A DNA stretch of 35,448 nt. Source: Fibrobacteria bacterium (GTDB taxonomy: Bacteria > Fibrobacterota > Fibrobacteria > UBA11236). The DNA lies in NCBI GenBank assembly GCA_017881725.1, contig JADGQO010000176.1, positions 1-35,448 of the forward strand, read 5' to 3'. Below the pieces are notes generated by a model. The model saw nothing but the letters and a program-made list of their open reading frames with translations, was not told the origin of the DNA and ran no database searches. Every line of letters starts with the position of its first letter. Within the stretch, counting starts at the first letter, position 1. Made by a program: the position numbers and the translations under genes. Positions 16,012 to 24,301 of the stretch are shown piece by piece.

Positions 16012-16569
16012 ATGTACGAAAAACGGACCCCCGCAACTTCCAAACGCAAGCGCCATGTGACGGCTTGGCTCATCTCGAAGGAAATGATGGACCATGCCTT
16101 GCGGTCCATCCGCAATCGCATCCACCTCGAGCGCAATTATGATATCCCCTACTTGGCCGGGTACAGCTTAGAGGGGCATCAGATCTTCATCGATCGGCAT
16201 ATGCCGAAAAGTTTCGTCTATCGCGGCAGGCGCGTGCAAACGGATCGTTTTTTGGTGGTGCATGAAGCGGTCGAAAAATCCTTGATCCAATTGTTGGGCA
16301 TGCATTACCTGCACGCGCATCAAATCGCCCTGCACGCGGAACAGGCCGCCGTGCGCGCGGAGGGCATCGAATGGGCCGCCTACGATGATTTCATGCAGGA
16401 CAATATCAAGGTCATCGGGGATGAACGCTTAACGCAGGTGCCGGAAAACCTGGATCTGACGCCTTATCGGGATTTTCACGACACGGCGGAAATTCGCGAG
16501 ATGCGAAAAAATATGGTTCCCGTGCCCGTGGTGCAAGCCAAGCATAAGATCCATATCGCGGGATTATAG
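16012..16569 (+). CDS. Conserved hypothetical protein with HExxE and H-rich motif
   Basis: 185 aa from ATG 16012, chosen because AGGAG lies 6 bases upstream; the longer open frame back to 15754 crosses the small-RNA terminator. The centre reads DRFLVVHEAVEKSLI near residue 83, then HYLHAHQIALHAEQAAV near 97, which looks like a helix pair with clustered His/Glu as in zincin-like metal sites. The start is Lys/Arg-rich. IFIDRHMPK near residue 58 is another conserved-looking block. No signal peptide. I do not recognise a named family; metal binding or peptidase activity is a guess from the motif. Confidence 0.7.
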   Translation: MYEKRTPATSKRKRHVTAWLISKEMMDHALRSIRNRIHLERNYDIPYLAGYSLEGHQIFIDRHMPKSFVYRGRRVQTDRFLVVHEAVEKSLIQLLGMHYLHAHQIALHAEQAAVRAEGIEWAAYDDFMQDNIKVIGDERLTQVPENLDLTPYRDFHDTAEIREMRKNMVPVPVVQAKHKIHIAGL

Positions 16570-16585
16570 TCGGAAAGCTTATCCG

Positions 16586-16816
16586 CTAGGCGAACATATC
16601 AAGCAAGGTGCCGACCATTTGATCCTTGGTCTTGATCACCTTGGTTTGCGCCCCCGCATTATCGGCGTCGGAGGGCAGTTCGGCCAAATCTTTTTCGAGC
16701 AGAGGATCGGTCTCGGCGTTGGCCAGGCGTTTGGCCTTGGCGTCAGTGGCCATGAAGGAGTTTTGCAGCGCCTGAACGGAGGCGGAGGTTCCTATGGACG
16801 TCGATCGAATTTCCAT
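16586..16816 (-). CDS. Short protein with flagellar rod/hook-like C-terminus
   Basis: 76 aa. The C-terminus TKVIKTKDQMVGTLLDMFA closely follows the ending of flagellar basal-body rod/hook proteins (NxKVIKTxDxMxGTLLDM). The N-terminus MEIRSTSIGTSASVQALQ resembles the helical start of the same family, and AKRLANAETD recalls their ANxAN element. It would be a minimal version lacking the middle domain. GGAAGGA lies 8 bases before the ATG. No flagellar genes are seen nearby. Convergent with the HExxE gene, 16 bases apart. Confidence 0.55.
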   Translation of the reverse strand: MEIRSTSIGTSASVQALQNSFMATDAKAKRLANAETDPLLEKDLAELPSDADNAGAQTKVIKTKDQMVGTLLDMFA

Positions 16817-16835
16817 CGGTTTGTCCTTCCTTTAT

Positions 16836-16858
16836 CGTCACCCTAACTTGGGATGACG
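16836..16858. repeat. Small inverted repeat with a second related copy downstream
   Basis: CGTCACCC, TAACTT, GGGATGACG forms an imperfect hairpin just upstream of the short flagellar-like gene. The right arm TTGGGATGACG recurs at 16918-16928, 70 bases on, with similar flanks. They may be fragments of a dispersed repeat or paired operator sites. Confidence 0.3.
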
Positions 16859-17022
16859 CGGAATTACTCTACTTCCATTGTAACGCGGACCCTGCCCGGC
16901 CGCAAGTCCGGCCGACGTTGGGATGACGGGGATCACATCGCAAGGCTAAACCTTCGCTAATGGAAACTTCGCGAATTGGAACAGGGGATTTTGAGTCCGC
17001 TCCAGGGCATGGCATAAATCGC

Positions 17023-18147
17023 TTAGAACGGATCCTTGGTCATGCGCGCCATGGGTCCGCCGTGGCGGCCGATGTCGTTGGCGCTGCCGTCCCTATCCCG
17101 GAACTCACGTCCGGAATGCCCCGCGTCGATGAGGCGGGAATATTTCGAAAGCAGCTGCTCCCCTTTGCCCATCGGCTGGAAACGCTTCCGCTTTTCGCTT
17201 TGCTTGCGCGCGTCGGCTTCGAGCTTGGCGAGCTTCGCATCCTTGACCAGATGATCCGGCGTGTCGGTGTTGACGTCGGCCTGCTGCGCCGAGTCGAACG
17301 AGGCCGATCCCATGAACACAGGATCGGCCCGCAGGTTTTGGAACGCATCGCAACTGTCCTTATTCCCGTTCACGCCGTTCAGGTCCAGCACCTGGTAGGG
17401 GCATTTATAACAATCCTCCTCGCGATTGCGCCAGAAGGCGTTGTTCATGATTTGGATGACCGGACGTCCGTCGGCCCAGACGCCGTAGCCGTGGTTGTCG
17501 GCGAAAATATTGTTGGCCAGGCGCGGACCGGCTTTGCGGATGACGATGCCGGCGGTGTGGTTGCCGATGAAGTCGCAATTGACCACGGACAAATCGCCCC
17601 GGAACCCCAGCAGGATGGCGGTGTTATTGCCCTGGAAGAGGGTATGATGCACGAAAAAATCCGTCCGCTCGGCGACGATGGCGTTGTTGGCTCCGCTGAA
17701 AACCGCGAAGCCGATTTCCGCCCCGTTCGCGTTCTGGCCCGTGAAACGCAAGCCGTCCCAGCCCACGCCGTCCTTACTGCCGTCCACGGCGGAAGCGAAG
17801 ACCACGGGCTTGTCTTCCGTGCCGATGCAATAAAACGTGCCTTCCACTTTGATGGAGGTATAGGCCGAGTCCGACCAATCCACTTGCGGCTGGGGATGTT
17901 TGTCCGACGGGCAGGGACGGGGTTTGACGAAACGCACTTCCACGCCGGGGCCGATGCGCAGGCGCGATGTGGTGGGAATAAAAATATCGCCCGTCACGAG
18001 ATACGGGGATTCGGCGGCGGTCCATTCGGTGGCCAAGCTGAAAGTGCCGCACACTTCGGTGACGGCCAGGGCGCGGGGCGCGAGGGCGAAGCCCGCCGCC
18101 AGGGTCAGCAAGGGAAGGATGGCGCGATGAAACGAGGGATTGCCCAC
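17023..18147 (-). CDS. Exported right-handed parallel beta-helix protein
   Basis: 374 aa. The frame opens with GTG at 18147 and yields a signal peptide (AILPLLTLAAGFALA, cleavage near PRALAV). Residues ~100-280 show beta-helix coils: VVNCDFIGNHTAGIVI, RLANNIFADNHGYGVWA and IQIMNNAFWRN, with Asn ladders as in pectate-lyase-like folds. The C-terminus SRLIDAGHSGREFRD, then NDIGRHGGP, is the usual ending of exported beta-helix proteins. Cys residues near the start and in EDCYKCPYQ may form disulfides. It may bind or cleave a polysaccharide; no catalytic set was identified. Confidence 0.82.
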   Translation of the reverse strand: MGNPSFHRAILPLLTLAAGFALAPRALAVTEVCGTFSLATEWTAAESPYLVTGDIFIPTTSRLRIGPGVEVRFVKPRPCPSDKHPQPQVDWSDSAYTSIKVEGTFYCIGTEDKPVVFASAVDGSKDGVGWDGLRFTGQNANGAEIGFAVFSGANNAIVAERTDFFVHHTLFQGNNTAILLGFRGDLSVVNCDFIGNHTAGIVIRKAGPRLANNIFADNHGYGVWADGRPVIQIMNNAFWRNREEDCYKCPYQVLDLNGVNGNKDSCDAFQNLRADPVFMGSASFDSAQQADVNTDTPDHLVKDAKLAKLEADARKQSEKRKRFQPMGKGEQLLSKYSRLIDAGHSGREFRDRDGSANDIGRHGGPMARMTKDPF

Positions 18148-18232
18148 GCCGCTGATTGTACGAAACGGCGGTGTGGAAACGCAAGGTTCTCAAATCGCGG
18201 ATGCATGGAACCGCGACTCTTTCACCGCTTGG

Positions 18233-19195
18233 TTAGGTTTTGCGCCGGGCCGCCCCGGCCCGCTGCGCCAAGCGCAACATTTGGGCCGCAGCGAAGCCCG
18301 CGCCGAAACCATTGTCGATATTGACCACGGTCAGGCCGGAGGCGCAGGAATTCAGCATACCCAGCAGCGCGGACAAGCCGCCTAAGGACGCGCCATAACC
18401 GATGCTGGTGGGGACGCCGATGACGGGTTTGTCGACCAAACCGGCCACGACGCTGGGCAACGCCCCCTCCATGCCCGCCACGGTCACGATCACGGAGGCT
18501 TTTTTAAGACGCGGCAATTGCGCCAACAGGCGATGCAGCCCGGCCACGCCCACGTCGTAAATCGTCTCCACCTTGCAGCCCAATAGCCGGGCCGTCAACG
18601 CCGCTTCCTCGGCCACGGGGATGTCGCCGGTGCCGGCGGTGAGGATCAGGACATGCCCGCGCATCAGGCTCTCACGAGTCGAGGGCTCGCTTGTTTGAAC
18701 CCCGCTGGGCATACCCTCGGAGGACTTACTCCCTGTGGGTCGACGGCCGTTGGCCCTGCGCCCTGCGGGCTGGCGGCCAGTGGTCTGGGGGGCTGCAAGC
18801 TTGCGGGCCGAAGTGTTACGGTCTGGCGCGGGACGGGCGGATTGGAAAACCGCGCGCGCCACGGCATGATATTCAAGCGTCGGGAATTCCTTTAACAACA
18901 TGGCCGCAGCTACAGCGTCGACGCGCGTGATGAGGATGCGGCCCGATCGATTCAGGATCCGACGGGTGATGGCCAGTAATTGTCCGGGCGTTTTTCCGGG
19001 CCCGAACACCACTTCCGGAAAACCCTTGCGCGTCTCGCGTGCATGGTCGATGCGGGCGAATCCGATATCCTCGCTGGCGGATGCTTTTAAGGCTTTTCCC
19101 AGCGCGGAGAGAAGTTTCGCTTTGGCCGGCTCTTGCGGTGGTGTGCGTCGGGATCGGGGACTGGAGGGTGCGGACGGCGTGGGGCGGGACTTCAT
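18233..19195 (-). CDS. larB: LarB, nickel-pincer cofactor biosynthesis carboxylase/hydrolase
   Basis: 320 aa from ATG 19195; a TTG at 19216 is an alternative start, and neither has a clear ribosome site. LarB carboxylates and hydrolyses nicotinate adenine dinucleotide to pyridinium-3,5-biscarboxylate mononucleotide, the first step to the Ni-pincer cofactor of LarA-type racemases. N-terminal ARIDHARETRKGFPEVVFGPGK and the PurE-like core TAGTGDIPVAEEAA, IYDVGVAGLHRLL, VTVAGMEGALPSVV, IGVPTSIGYG and SCASGLTVVNIDNGFGAG are diagnostic; the Cys in SCA is where the family has its substrate-linking Cys. Residues ~118-177 are an unusual Pro/Arg/Ser-rich insert between the two domains. larC and larE are not in this window. 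Confidence 0.93.
   Translation of the reverse strand: MKSRPTPSAPSSPRSRRTPPQEPAKAKLLSALGKALKASASEDIGFARIDHARETRKGFPEVVFGPGKTPGQLLAITRRILNRSGRILITRVDAVAAAMLLKEFPTLEYHAVARAVFQSARPAPDRNTSARKLAAPQTTGRQPAGRRANGRRPTGSKSSEGMPSGVQTSEPSTRESLMRGHVLILTAGTGDIPVAEEAALTARLLGCKVETIYDVGVAGLHRLLAQLPRLKKASVIVTVAGMEGALPSVVAGLVDKPVIGVPTSIGYGASLGGLSALLGMLNSCASGLTVVNIDNGFGAGFAAAQMLRLAQRAGAARRKT
18731..18790 (-). repeat. Imperfect tandem 30-bp repeat in the larB insert
   Basis: Units 18731-18760 and 18761-18790 both begin CCCTG(T/C)GGG and carry CGGCC at the same offset; about 20 of 30 bases match. They encode Gly-Arg-rich decapeptides (GRRPTG and GRQPAG in the protein). Confidence 0.55.
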
Positions 19196-19306
19196 GTTGG
19201 GTGATTCGATTTCCAACCTGAATATACAATGAATGCCAAACCACCATCCTGCAAATACAGATGAACCGCACTCCGCTCACCGCAACCGTCGAAAACACCT
19301 TCGGAA

Positions 19307-19321
19307 CGTGACCTCCGTCAC
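19307..19321. promoter_or_regulatory. Inverted repeat upstream of the Ig-module gene
   Basis: GTGAC, CTCC, GTCAC in the intergenic region between divergent larB and the gene at 19358. A candidate operator by symmetry only. Confidence 0.25.
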
Positions 19322-19357
19322 AAGCCCGTTACTCCTAAATATTATCTTTTGGACATC

Positions 19358-20251
19358 ATGGCTGAATTCCAAGGACAGACCGACAACATACTGAAGATCC
19401 AGGTCAAATCGACTTTGGTTTACTGCCGTTGGGGCGCTGCGGAAGTGTCTACGGGCGGCAATGCCAGCCTCGAAGTGTTGACCGCATTGGTCGGCGAAGG
19501 GGCGAATATCAAAATCGCCATCAAGGATTTGGAAGGCAACGCCGTCGACAACCTAACTGGTAAAATATTGTCCAACCAGTTCCGCCTGCCGTATAAGACC
19601 AAAGCCAACAAGACCGGAGCCATCTACGCCGAAGTGGAATTGCCGGACCACAACCTCAAGGGTAAAACTTCGAAGCTCGGAGTGACGCCCCCCGTTACCT
19701 TCGAGAACTTGAAGTGGCTCGACGCCAAGGACAAAGCCATCACCGAGGTCACCGAGCGCGATCAAGTCAAGTTGACGGCCGATGTCAAAGGCCTTCGCGA
19801 CGGAGCCATGGTCGACTTCCAAGTCATTGTCGACTTCGGCCACCATACCGGCGGCGAGAAGATGGGCATGGTATGCAGCTCCGCCGTGAAGGGAAACAAG
19901 GCCGAAGTAATCTGGAAGGCCGACGCAAAGAAAAACCCGGAGAATATTCTTACCCATGCGGATTTGGCGAAGGACGGTCTGGAGTATGTCCAGCCCACGC
20001 TAACCTTCGAGGTCTCCAGCATGGGCGTCAAAGCCGTGTCCAAGGAAGTGAAGCTCATTCACAACATGGTTCTGCTTTACCAGGTTTCCGAAGACAATGC
20101 CGGGGTTTTCGAAGGGAAGAAAATATCCGTTGTCGGACCGGACGGGAAGAAGGCGGACTACACCATTCCGGCTAACGGCAGGATTGAAATCGAGAAATCG
20201 TTGCCGGGCCTTTATCAAGTGGACAATACCGAAATTCGGGATATGCTTTAA
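19358..20251 (+). CDS. T6SS-associated Ig-like module protein lacking PAAR and toxin
   Basis: 297 aa, no signal peptide. Start ATG 19358 preferred over TTG 19349. Two Ig-like modules of the kind found in VgrG/PAAR-linked T6SS cargo: residues ~20-105 (ASLEVLTALVGEGANIKIAI) and ~110-230, where LKWLDAKDKA, then QVKLTADVKGLRDGAMVDFQV aligns with AKWSKTKGKP, then KLTLKADVEGYADGTPAAILV of the PAAR-amidase protein. A C-terminal strand module (KKISVVGPDGKKADYTI, then LPGLYQV) parallels the second half of the same protein. It therefore looks like the carrier core of an effector without tip or toxin. Convergent with the island, 6 bases from the LRR gene. Could be an adaptor, chaperone or decayed effector. 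Confidence 0.65.
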   Translation: MAEFQGQTDNILKIQVKSTLVYCRWGAAEVSTGGNASLEVLTALVGEGANIKIAIKDLEGNAVDNLTGKILSNQFRLPYKTKANKTGAIYAEVELPDHNLKGKTSKLGVTPPVTFENLKWLDAKDKAITEVTERDQVKLTADVKGLRDGAMVDFQVIVDFGHHTGGEKMGMVCSSAVKGNKAEVIWKADAKKNPENILTHADLAKDGLEYVQPTLTFEVSSMGVKAVSKEVKLIHNMVLLYQVSEDNAGVFEGKKISVVGPDGKKADYTIPANGRIEIEKSLPGLYQVDNTEIRDML

Positions 20252-20257
20252 CACCCG

Positions 20258-21820
20258 TTATGGGTTATCGCGCTTCGAACAGTCCTGATTGCCTGGCTGG
20301 CATTTCACCTTGAGGAGAAATTCGCTGACTGCATTTGATTGCGTGGCATCGCAGATCCGATTTTCATTCAAGTCCAAAAATCCCAGGCTGCGCGCTTCCA
20401 ACAAACCTTTGGGAATAGTGGCGAGTTGATTGCTCGACAAATCGACCTGCCGCAGCTTGGGAAGTTTCCAGAAGCCTTCCGGAATAGATTCGATTTTGTT
20501 GCCTCGGAATTTTGCCTGATCCAAGGAAGACAGCTTGGTCAATGGCGTGGGAAATTTTGACAGTCGATTCTGTTCCAAATTGATGCTGCCCAAATGCATG
20601 AGTTGCGTCACGGCTGCCGGTAAGAATTCCAATAGGTTCCAACCGGCATCGAGCGTCTTGAGGGCAATCATTTTTCCCATCGCTTCCGGCAGGGAGATCA
20701 ATTTATTATTCGACACGTTCAGAGTTTCCAACCGGATCAATTCGCCCATGGAAGGAGGGAGCGAAGCAAATTGGTTGAATTGGAGATCCAGCCTTAACAA
20801 AGCATGAAGTTTTCCCAAGGAGGCAGGAAGACCCGTCAGCTTGTTTCTGGAAAGAATGAGAACTTCCAACCTGGAAAGGTTTCCAATCTGTTCCGGAATC
20901 GCGGACAAGGCGTTGCTTTCAAGATTCAGACTCGTCAATCGCGCGCAGGCGCCCAGGCCCGGCGGGAGGCCGGTCAGGGCGTTATAGGAGACATCCAGCG
21001 ATAACAGGTTCGGAACATTTTCCCAACCTTGCGGCAAACGACTGATGTGGTTTCTGGAGAGGTTGATTTCGGTAAGTAAAGGCAACGTTTCCGAAAAGTC
21101 CGGAATTTCCTCCAGGTTTCCCTCAACGTCCTGGGACGGCATCGAAAAATCCATCCGCTTGATATGGGAGGGATAACGCATGCCTTTTTGGAAAGCCCCT
21201 GATTGCACGCCTTGCAGAACCAGTATTTCCAGGTGGGACATTTTGGACCAATCAGAAGGCAGTTTGGAAATGGTTGAAGAAATTTCCAGCCTTTGCAAGC
21301 GCGCCAGTTGGGTTAACGCTTCGGGAATCTCAAGGGTTCCCTGAACCGAAAGGATTAGGGTGTCCAGACTCTGCAGGGAAAGAATATCCTGTGGAAACGC
21401 CTCCAGGTAGGAGCCGGAAAGATCCAGAACGCGCAGATTCTTGAGGCGGTCAAAACCTTTTGGGAGGGCCGTGAATAAATGGCCCGGCAAGCGAAGCACC
21501 TCCAGATATTCCAGATCGAGAATAGCTTGAGGGAGTTTCATGATCCGGTGATCGTGACCCTGTTTGTTGCTCAGTTCCTGGAGCGTGAAATTGTATATCC
21601 GCCCGCCGCTTTTATAAACACCCTCCAACTCGATGGAGATGACATGGCCATCGCGGGTTTTCACGAATTTATCCGCGTCCTCCCGGGTCCAATGGGCGGC
21701 TTTGACCAAGTCCGCAACCACCGCCATTTCCTTGTCCTTGTGAAACGACATGAATCCCTCCACTCGCAAAGGGAGCGAGAACAAGAAATAGCCTATGAGA
21801 ACCCAAAAAAGTCTTTTCAA
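20258..21820 (-). CDS. Exported leucine-rich-repeat protein, candidate immunity to the PLD
   Basis: 520 aa using a TTG start at 21820, which overlaps the PLD stop as TTGA. From there the product begins with a textbook signal peptide (LKRLFWVLIGYFLFSLP, cleavage near RVEGF). The open frame to an upstream ATG at 21952 would add 44 residues that only mirror PLD codons. After ~70 residues, about 15 repeats of the LxxLxxLxLxxNxLxxLP type run almost to the end, with a 23-residue period (LPPGLGACARLTSLNLESN is one). Closing Cys residues (NRICDA, KCQ, DCSK) probably cap the solenoid. The coupling, export signal and position after a lipase effector suggest that it protects the periplasm by binding the PLD. 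LRR proteins can also be adhesins; immunity is inference. Confidence 0.8.
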   Translation of the reverse strand: MKRLFWVLIGYFLFSLPLRVEGFMSFHKDKEMAVVADLVKAAHWTREDADKFVKTRDGHVISIELEGVYKSGGRIYNFTLQELSNKQGHDHRIMKLPQAILDLEYLEVLRLPGHLFTALPKGFDRLKNLRVLDLSGSYLEAFPQDILSLQSLDTLILSVQGTLEIPEALTQLARLQRLEISSTISKLPSDWSKMSHLEILVLQGVQSGAFQKGMRYPSHIKRMDFSMPSQDVEGNLEEIPDFSETLPLLTEINLSRNHISRLPQGWENVPNLLSLDVSYNALTGLPPGLGACARLTSLNLESNALSAIPEQIGNLSRLEVLILSRNKLTGLPASLGKLHALLRLDLQFNQFASLPPSMGELIRLETLNVSNNKLISLPEAMGKMIALKTLDAGWNLLEFLPAAVTQLMHLGSINLEQNRLSKFPTPLTKLSSLDQAKFRGNKIESIPEGFWKLPKLRQVDLSSNQLATIPKGLLEARSLGFLDLNENRICDATQSNAVSEFLLKVKCQPGNQDCSKRDNP

Positions 21821-24273
21821 GAGGGGGCGATCCCATGGGGCACAACCCCTTTTTCCAGGTAGTTTGCCAGTTCCTGGACTCTGAAATTCAGTTTCACCTC
21901 TGCGACGTTGTTTAAGGTCCAGGAAACATCCCATGGCGCAGGGTGTTTGCATAATGCGATGCGTAGCATGACTGCGAAAATGAAATTCGAGTTTTTATGC
22001 TTGAGAATGCATTTGATGTGGGATTCCGGGAGGAAAGTTTCGGATAGGCTGCCATATCCTCCCTCAACAGTCCCATCCATGCCTTTGTGTTTAATGGAGG
22101 ATTCCTCCCAAAAGAAAATCCCATCCGGGTTATAGATATTGAGTTCCCAAGCCAACCAGGCCTTTTGATCGGGAAGATTGGGCAGTACGGTTTTAAAACC
22201 GATTTCAAGTCGAGTGTAGGAGGTTCCCGCGTCATTGTCGAAATTAACCACCCATTTCCTGACGGGGATGATCCGGCATTCCTTCAACTCTTTCGGTAAA
22301 TTCGAAACGATGCATTCCGAAGGTTTATACTTCTTGCAAAAGTCTTCGAAAAAGCGGGTCCTTTTCTTATTGCTCGTATATTCTTGGCTAGCCGCTTCCC
22401 AAAATTTCCTTCCAGCTTTAAGGGGATCGTCCAGCGCCGCTTCGCCGACCTGCAGATGCGATGCCCAAAGCTTTTTCCTGAATTTCTTGATATTGTCGGA
22501 CTTGGGTTCGAACACAACCGCGCTCAACTCCGTGTCCGGTCGATCCTCCCGCAGCACTCCAGTCAGGGAAATACCGCCGCCATTTGCCGAACCGACCATG
22601 ATCCATTGATCGTCCACGATCAACATTTTGGAGTGGACATAGACCTGATTTTCCCATATGGAGTCCTCATGAAGTTTCCAGCGGCCTTGTTCCTCACGGT
22701 GGGCATTGGACGTGTCCGGCATCACCCAATCCGACTTCATGCAGAAAACCCCGAAAAGTTTCTCGTCATCGATTTCTTTCCGCGCCTCCGGATCCATCTC
22801 CAAGATTCCGGGGATTTCTTTTTTCTTCAGCTTCGTTTTGTATTCGTGGAAAACATCCAATATGTCGCTGATATGTCCACCGAGGAATAAAGTCTGATCG
22901 GCTCCCAGTCCCGCGGCGACCAGGGGTTCAGCGGGAAGCATAAGGATGATTTTAAAATTCGGGCTAAAAATGGTTTCTCCCGACAGCAAACTGGCGGTGG
23001 CGGTTTTCGCGGCCTGGAGCAACGCTTTCCAGATCTGCTTATCCGCTATCCATTGATTTTCCAGATAGATGTATTTCCTGGCCGCCCCAATGCCGTTGAT
23101 GTAAGACTCCCGGCACGATTTTTCGAAATCGTCTTTGCTCTCATTCCACGGTGGCTTTTGGTATCCAAAGGCTTTGTTCGGCATGGAGCGCACGATTTGC
23201 ACATGAGTTTCTTCATAAATCTTTGCGTTCACGCTTGCCATGGGTTTGCCGTAATAGTTCTTCTCCGTAAAGGGATTGGGAAGCGGACCTACCAGGGCGG
23301 GAAAATCCGTCTTGGACTTGTCCACGGGATCGGCGACAATACGGTAAGAGTTATCGCCGCGTTTTCCTTCCTCCCTAAGTCGATGCAAATTGCCGGCATT
23401 CCACCGGGCCTGAAAATTGTTGACCATGACGGTCAGAGCGTCGCTGCCCACAATCCGCAGGTGGATGTCATGCCAAAATTTCTGATCCAGGAATTTACCG
23501 CTCCTGTCGACATAGTTGCGGTAGCCGCCATGGGCGCGGGTATCGATTTCATTGTGAAGATCATCCCAACGATCCCCGTCGATGTAAGTGAGGTCAATTC
23601 CTCCCAAGTACGCCGTTTTATGATCGATGACAATGGTTTTCTGGTGGTTGGAATGCATGATCCATCCAGGATGGATATCGGTGAGGCAATGGATCTTATC
23701 CGGATGCTTACCGAGAATCTTGAACAACTGCATGGTTTCGAAAAGGTAAAGCCCCAGTGAGCCCTTTTCAGAAATCACCTTGCGGATTCCCTGCTTGACA
23801 AAAGAGTCTTCGCCCCAGACAAACGTGTCGCCGAGCGGACTTAGCAGGAAACTCCAGTCAGGCTTTGGCAACACCCACTTTCCATTCACATGCTCGAATT
23901 CATTCATCCAAAACTGATTTACCAGCAAAAAGACCTCTACACCGCGCTGAGCCGCGTCCGTTAATACCGTCGCGATCCGGGACTCCTTTTTGCCCCGCAC
24001 CAACTCGAAATCCCACATGAAGTGCAGGCCGGTCAGATAGATCGAGTCCTGGGCACGGCTTAGGTCGTCAAACAAACTTGCGCAGTATTCTTTGCCTTTG
24101 ATGAAGAAGTCCACCTTGTTTCCCTTGGTCACCGGGAGATAATTCACAAACCAATTTCTGGGAATGTAGCGGGCGACTTTATTGGAAGCGACCTTGGGTT
24201 TTTGTTGCGGGGTCGGCATGACCGGCATGGGTATGGGCATTCCGGGAAAACCGTATGGGCTGGATGCTGACAT
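21817..24273 (-). CDS. Dual-HKD phospholipase D, T6SS Tle5-like effector candidate
   Basis: 818 aa, no signal peptide. Two PLD catalytic motifs are intact: HSNHQKTIVIDHKTAYLGG near residue 211 and VHSKMLIVDDQWIMVGSAN near 550 (HxKxxxxD each, followed by the G-S/G region). The lipase would hydrolyse phosphodiester head groups of membrane phospholipids. The Pro/Met-rich N-terminus (YGFPGMPIPMPVMPTP) looks like a flexible loading tail. A ~220-residue C-terminal part after the second motif is unrecognised and may serve loading or specificity. The PLD core length and arrangement fit T6SS Tle5 effectors. AGGA is 8-9 bases before the ATG. It overlaps the LRR gene, and the PrcB-like gene lies 28 bases upstream. 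Base composition is visibly lower in GC than the genes to its right. Confidence 0.85.
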   Translation of the reverse strand: MSASSPYGFPGMPIPMPVMPTPQQKPKVASNKVARYIPRNWFVNYLPVTKGNKVDFFIKGKEYCASLFDDLSRAQDSIYLTGLHFMWDFELVRGKKESRIATVLTDAAQRGVEVFLLVNQFWMNEFEHVNGKWVLPKPDWSFLLSPLGDTFVWGEDSFVKQGIRKVISEKGSLGLYLFETMQLFKILGKHPDKIHCLTDIHPGWIMHSNHQKTIVIDHKTAYLGGIDLTYIDGDRWDDLHNEIDTRAHGGYRNYVDRSGKFLDQKFWHDIHLRIVGSDALTVMVNNFQARWNAGNLHRLREEGKRGDNSYRIVADPVDKSKTDFPALVGPLPNPFTEKNYYGKPMASVNAKIYEETHVQIVRSMPNKAFGYQKPPWNESKDDFEKSCRESYINGIGAARKYIYLENQWIADKQIWKALLQAAKTATASLLSGETIFSPNFKIILMLPAEPLVAAGLGADQTLFLGGHISDILDVFHEYKTKLKKKEIPGILEMDPEARKEIDDEKLFGVFCMKSDWVMPDTSNAHREEQGRWKLHEDSIWENQVYVHSKMLIVDDQWIMVGSANGGGISLTGVLREDRPDTELSAVVFEPKSDNIKKFRKKLWASHLQVGEAALDDPLKAGRKFWEAASQEYTSNKKRTRFFEDFCKKYKPSECIVSNLPKELKECRIIPVRKWVVNFDNDAGTSYTRLEIGFKTVLPNLPDQKAWLAWELNIYNPDGIFFWEESSIKHKGMDGTVEGGYGSLSETFLPESHIKCILKHKNSNFIFAVMLRIALCKHPAPWDVSWTLNNVAEVKLNFRVQELANYLEKGVVPHGIAPS

Positions 24274-24301
24274 GAGGAGGTTCCTTTATCTGACGCCGGA
24301 T

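Noticed and set aside
16960..18324. 454-codon plus-strand frame across the beta-helix gene
   Set aside because: The minus strand carries a signal peptide and beta-helix coils; the plus frame is a shadow.
21820..21952. ATG-initiated N-terminal extension of the LRR protein
   Set aside because: It overlaps the PLD coding end in another frame and hides the signal peptide; the TTG at 21820 gives an overlap start and a clean export signal.
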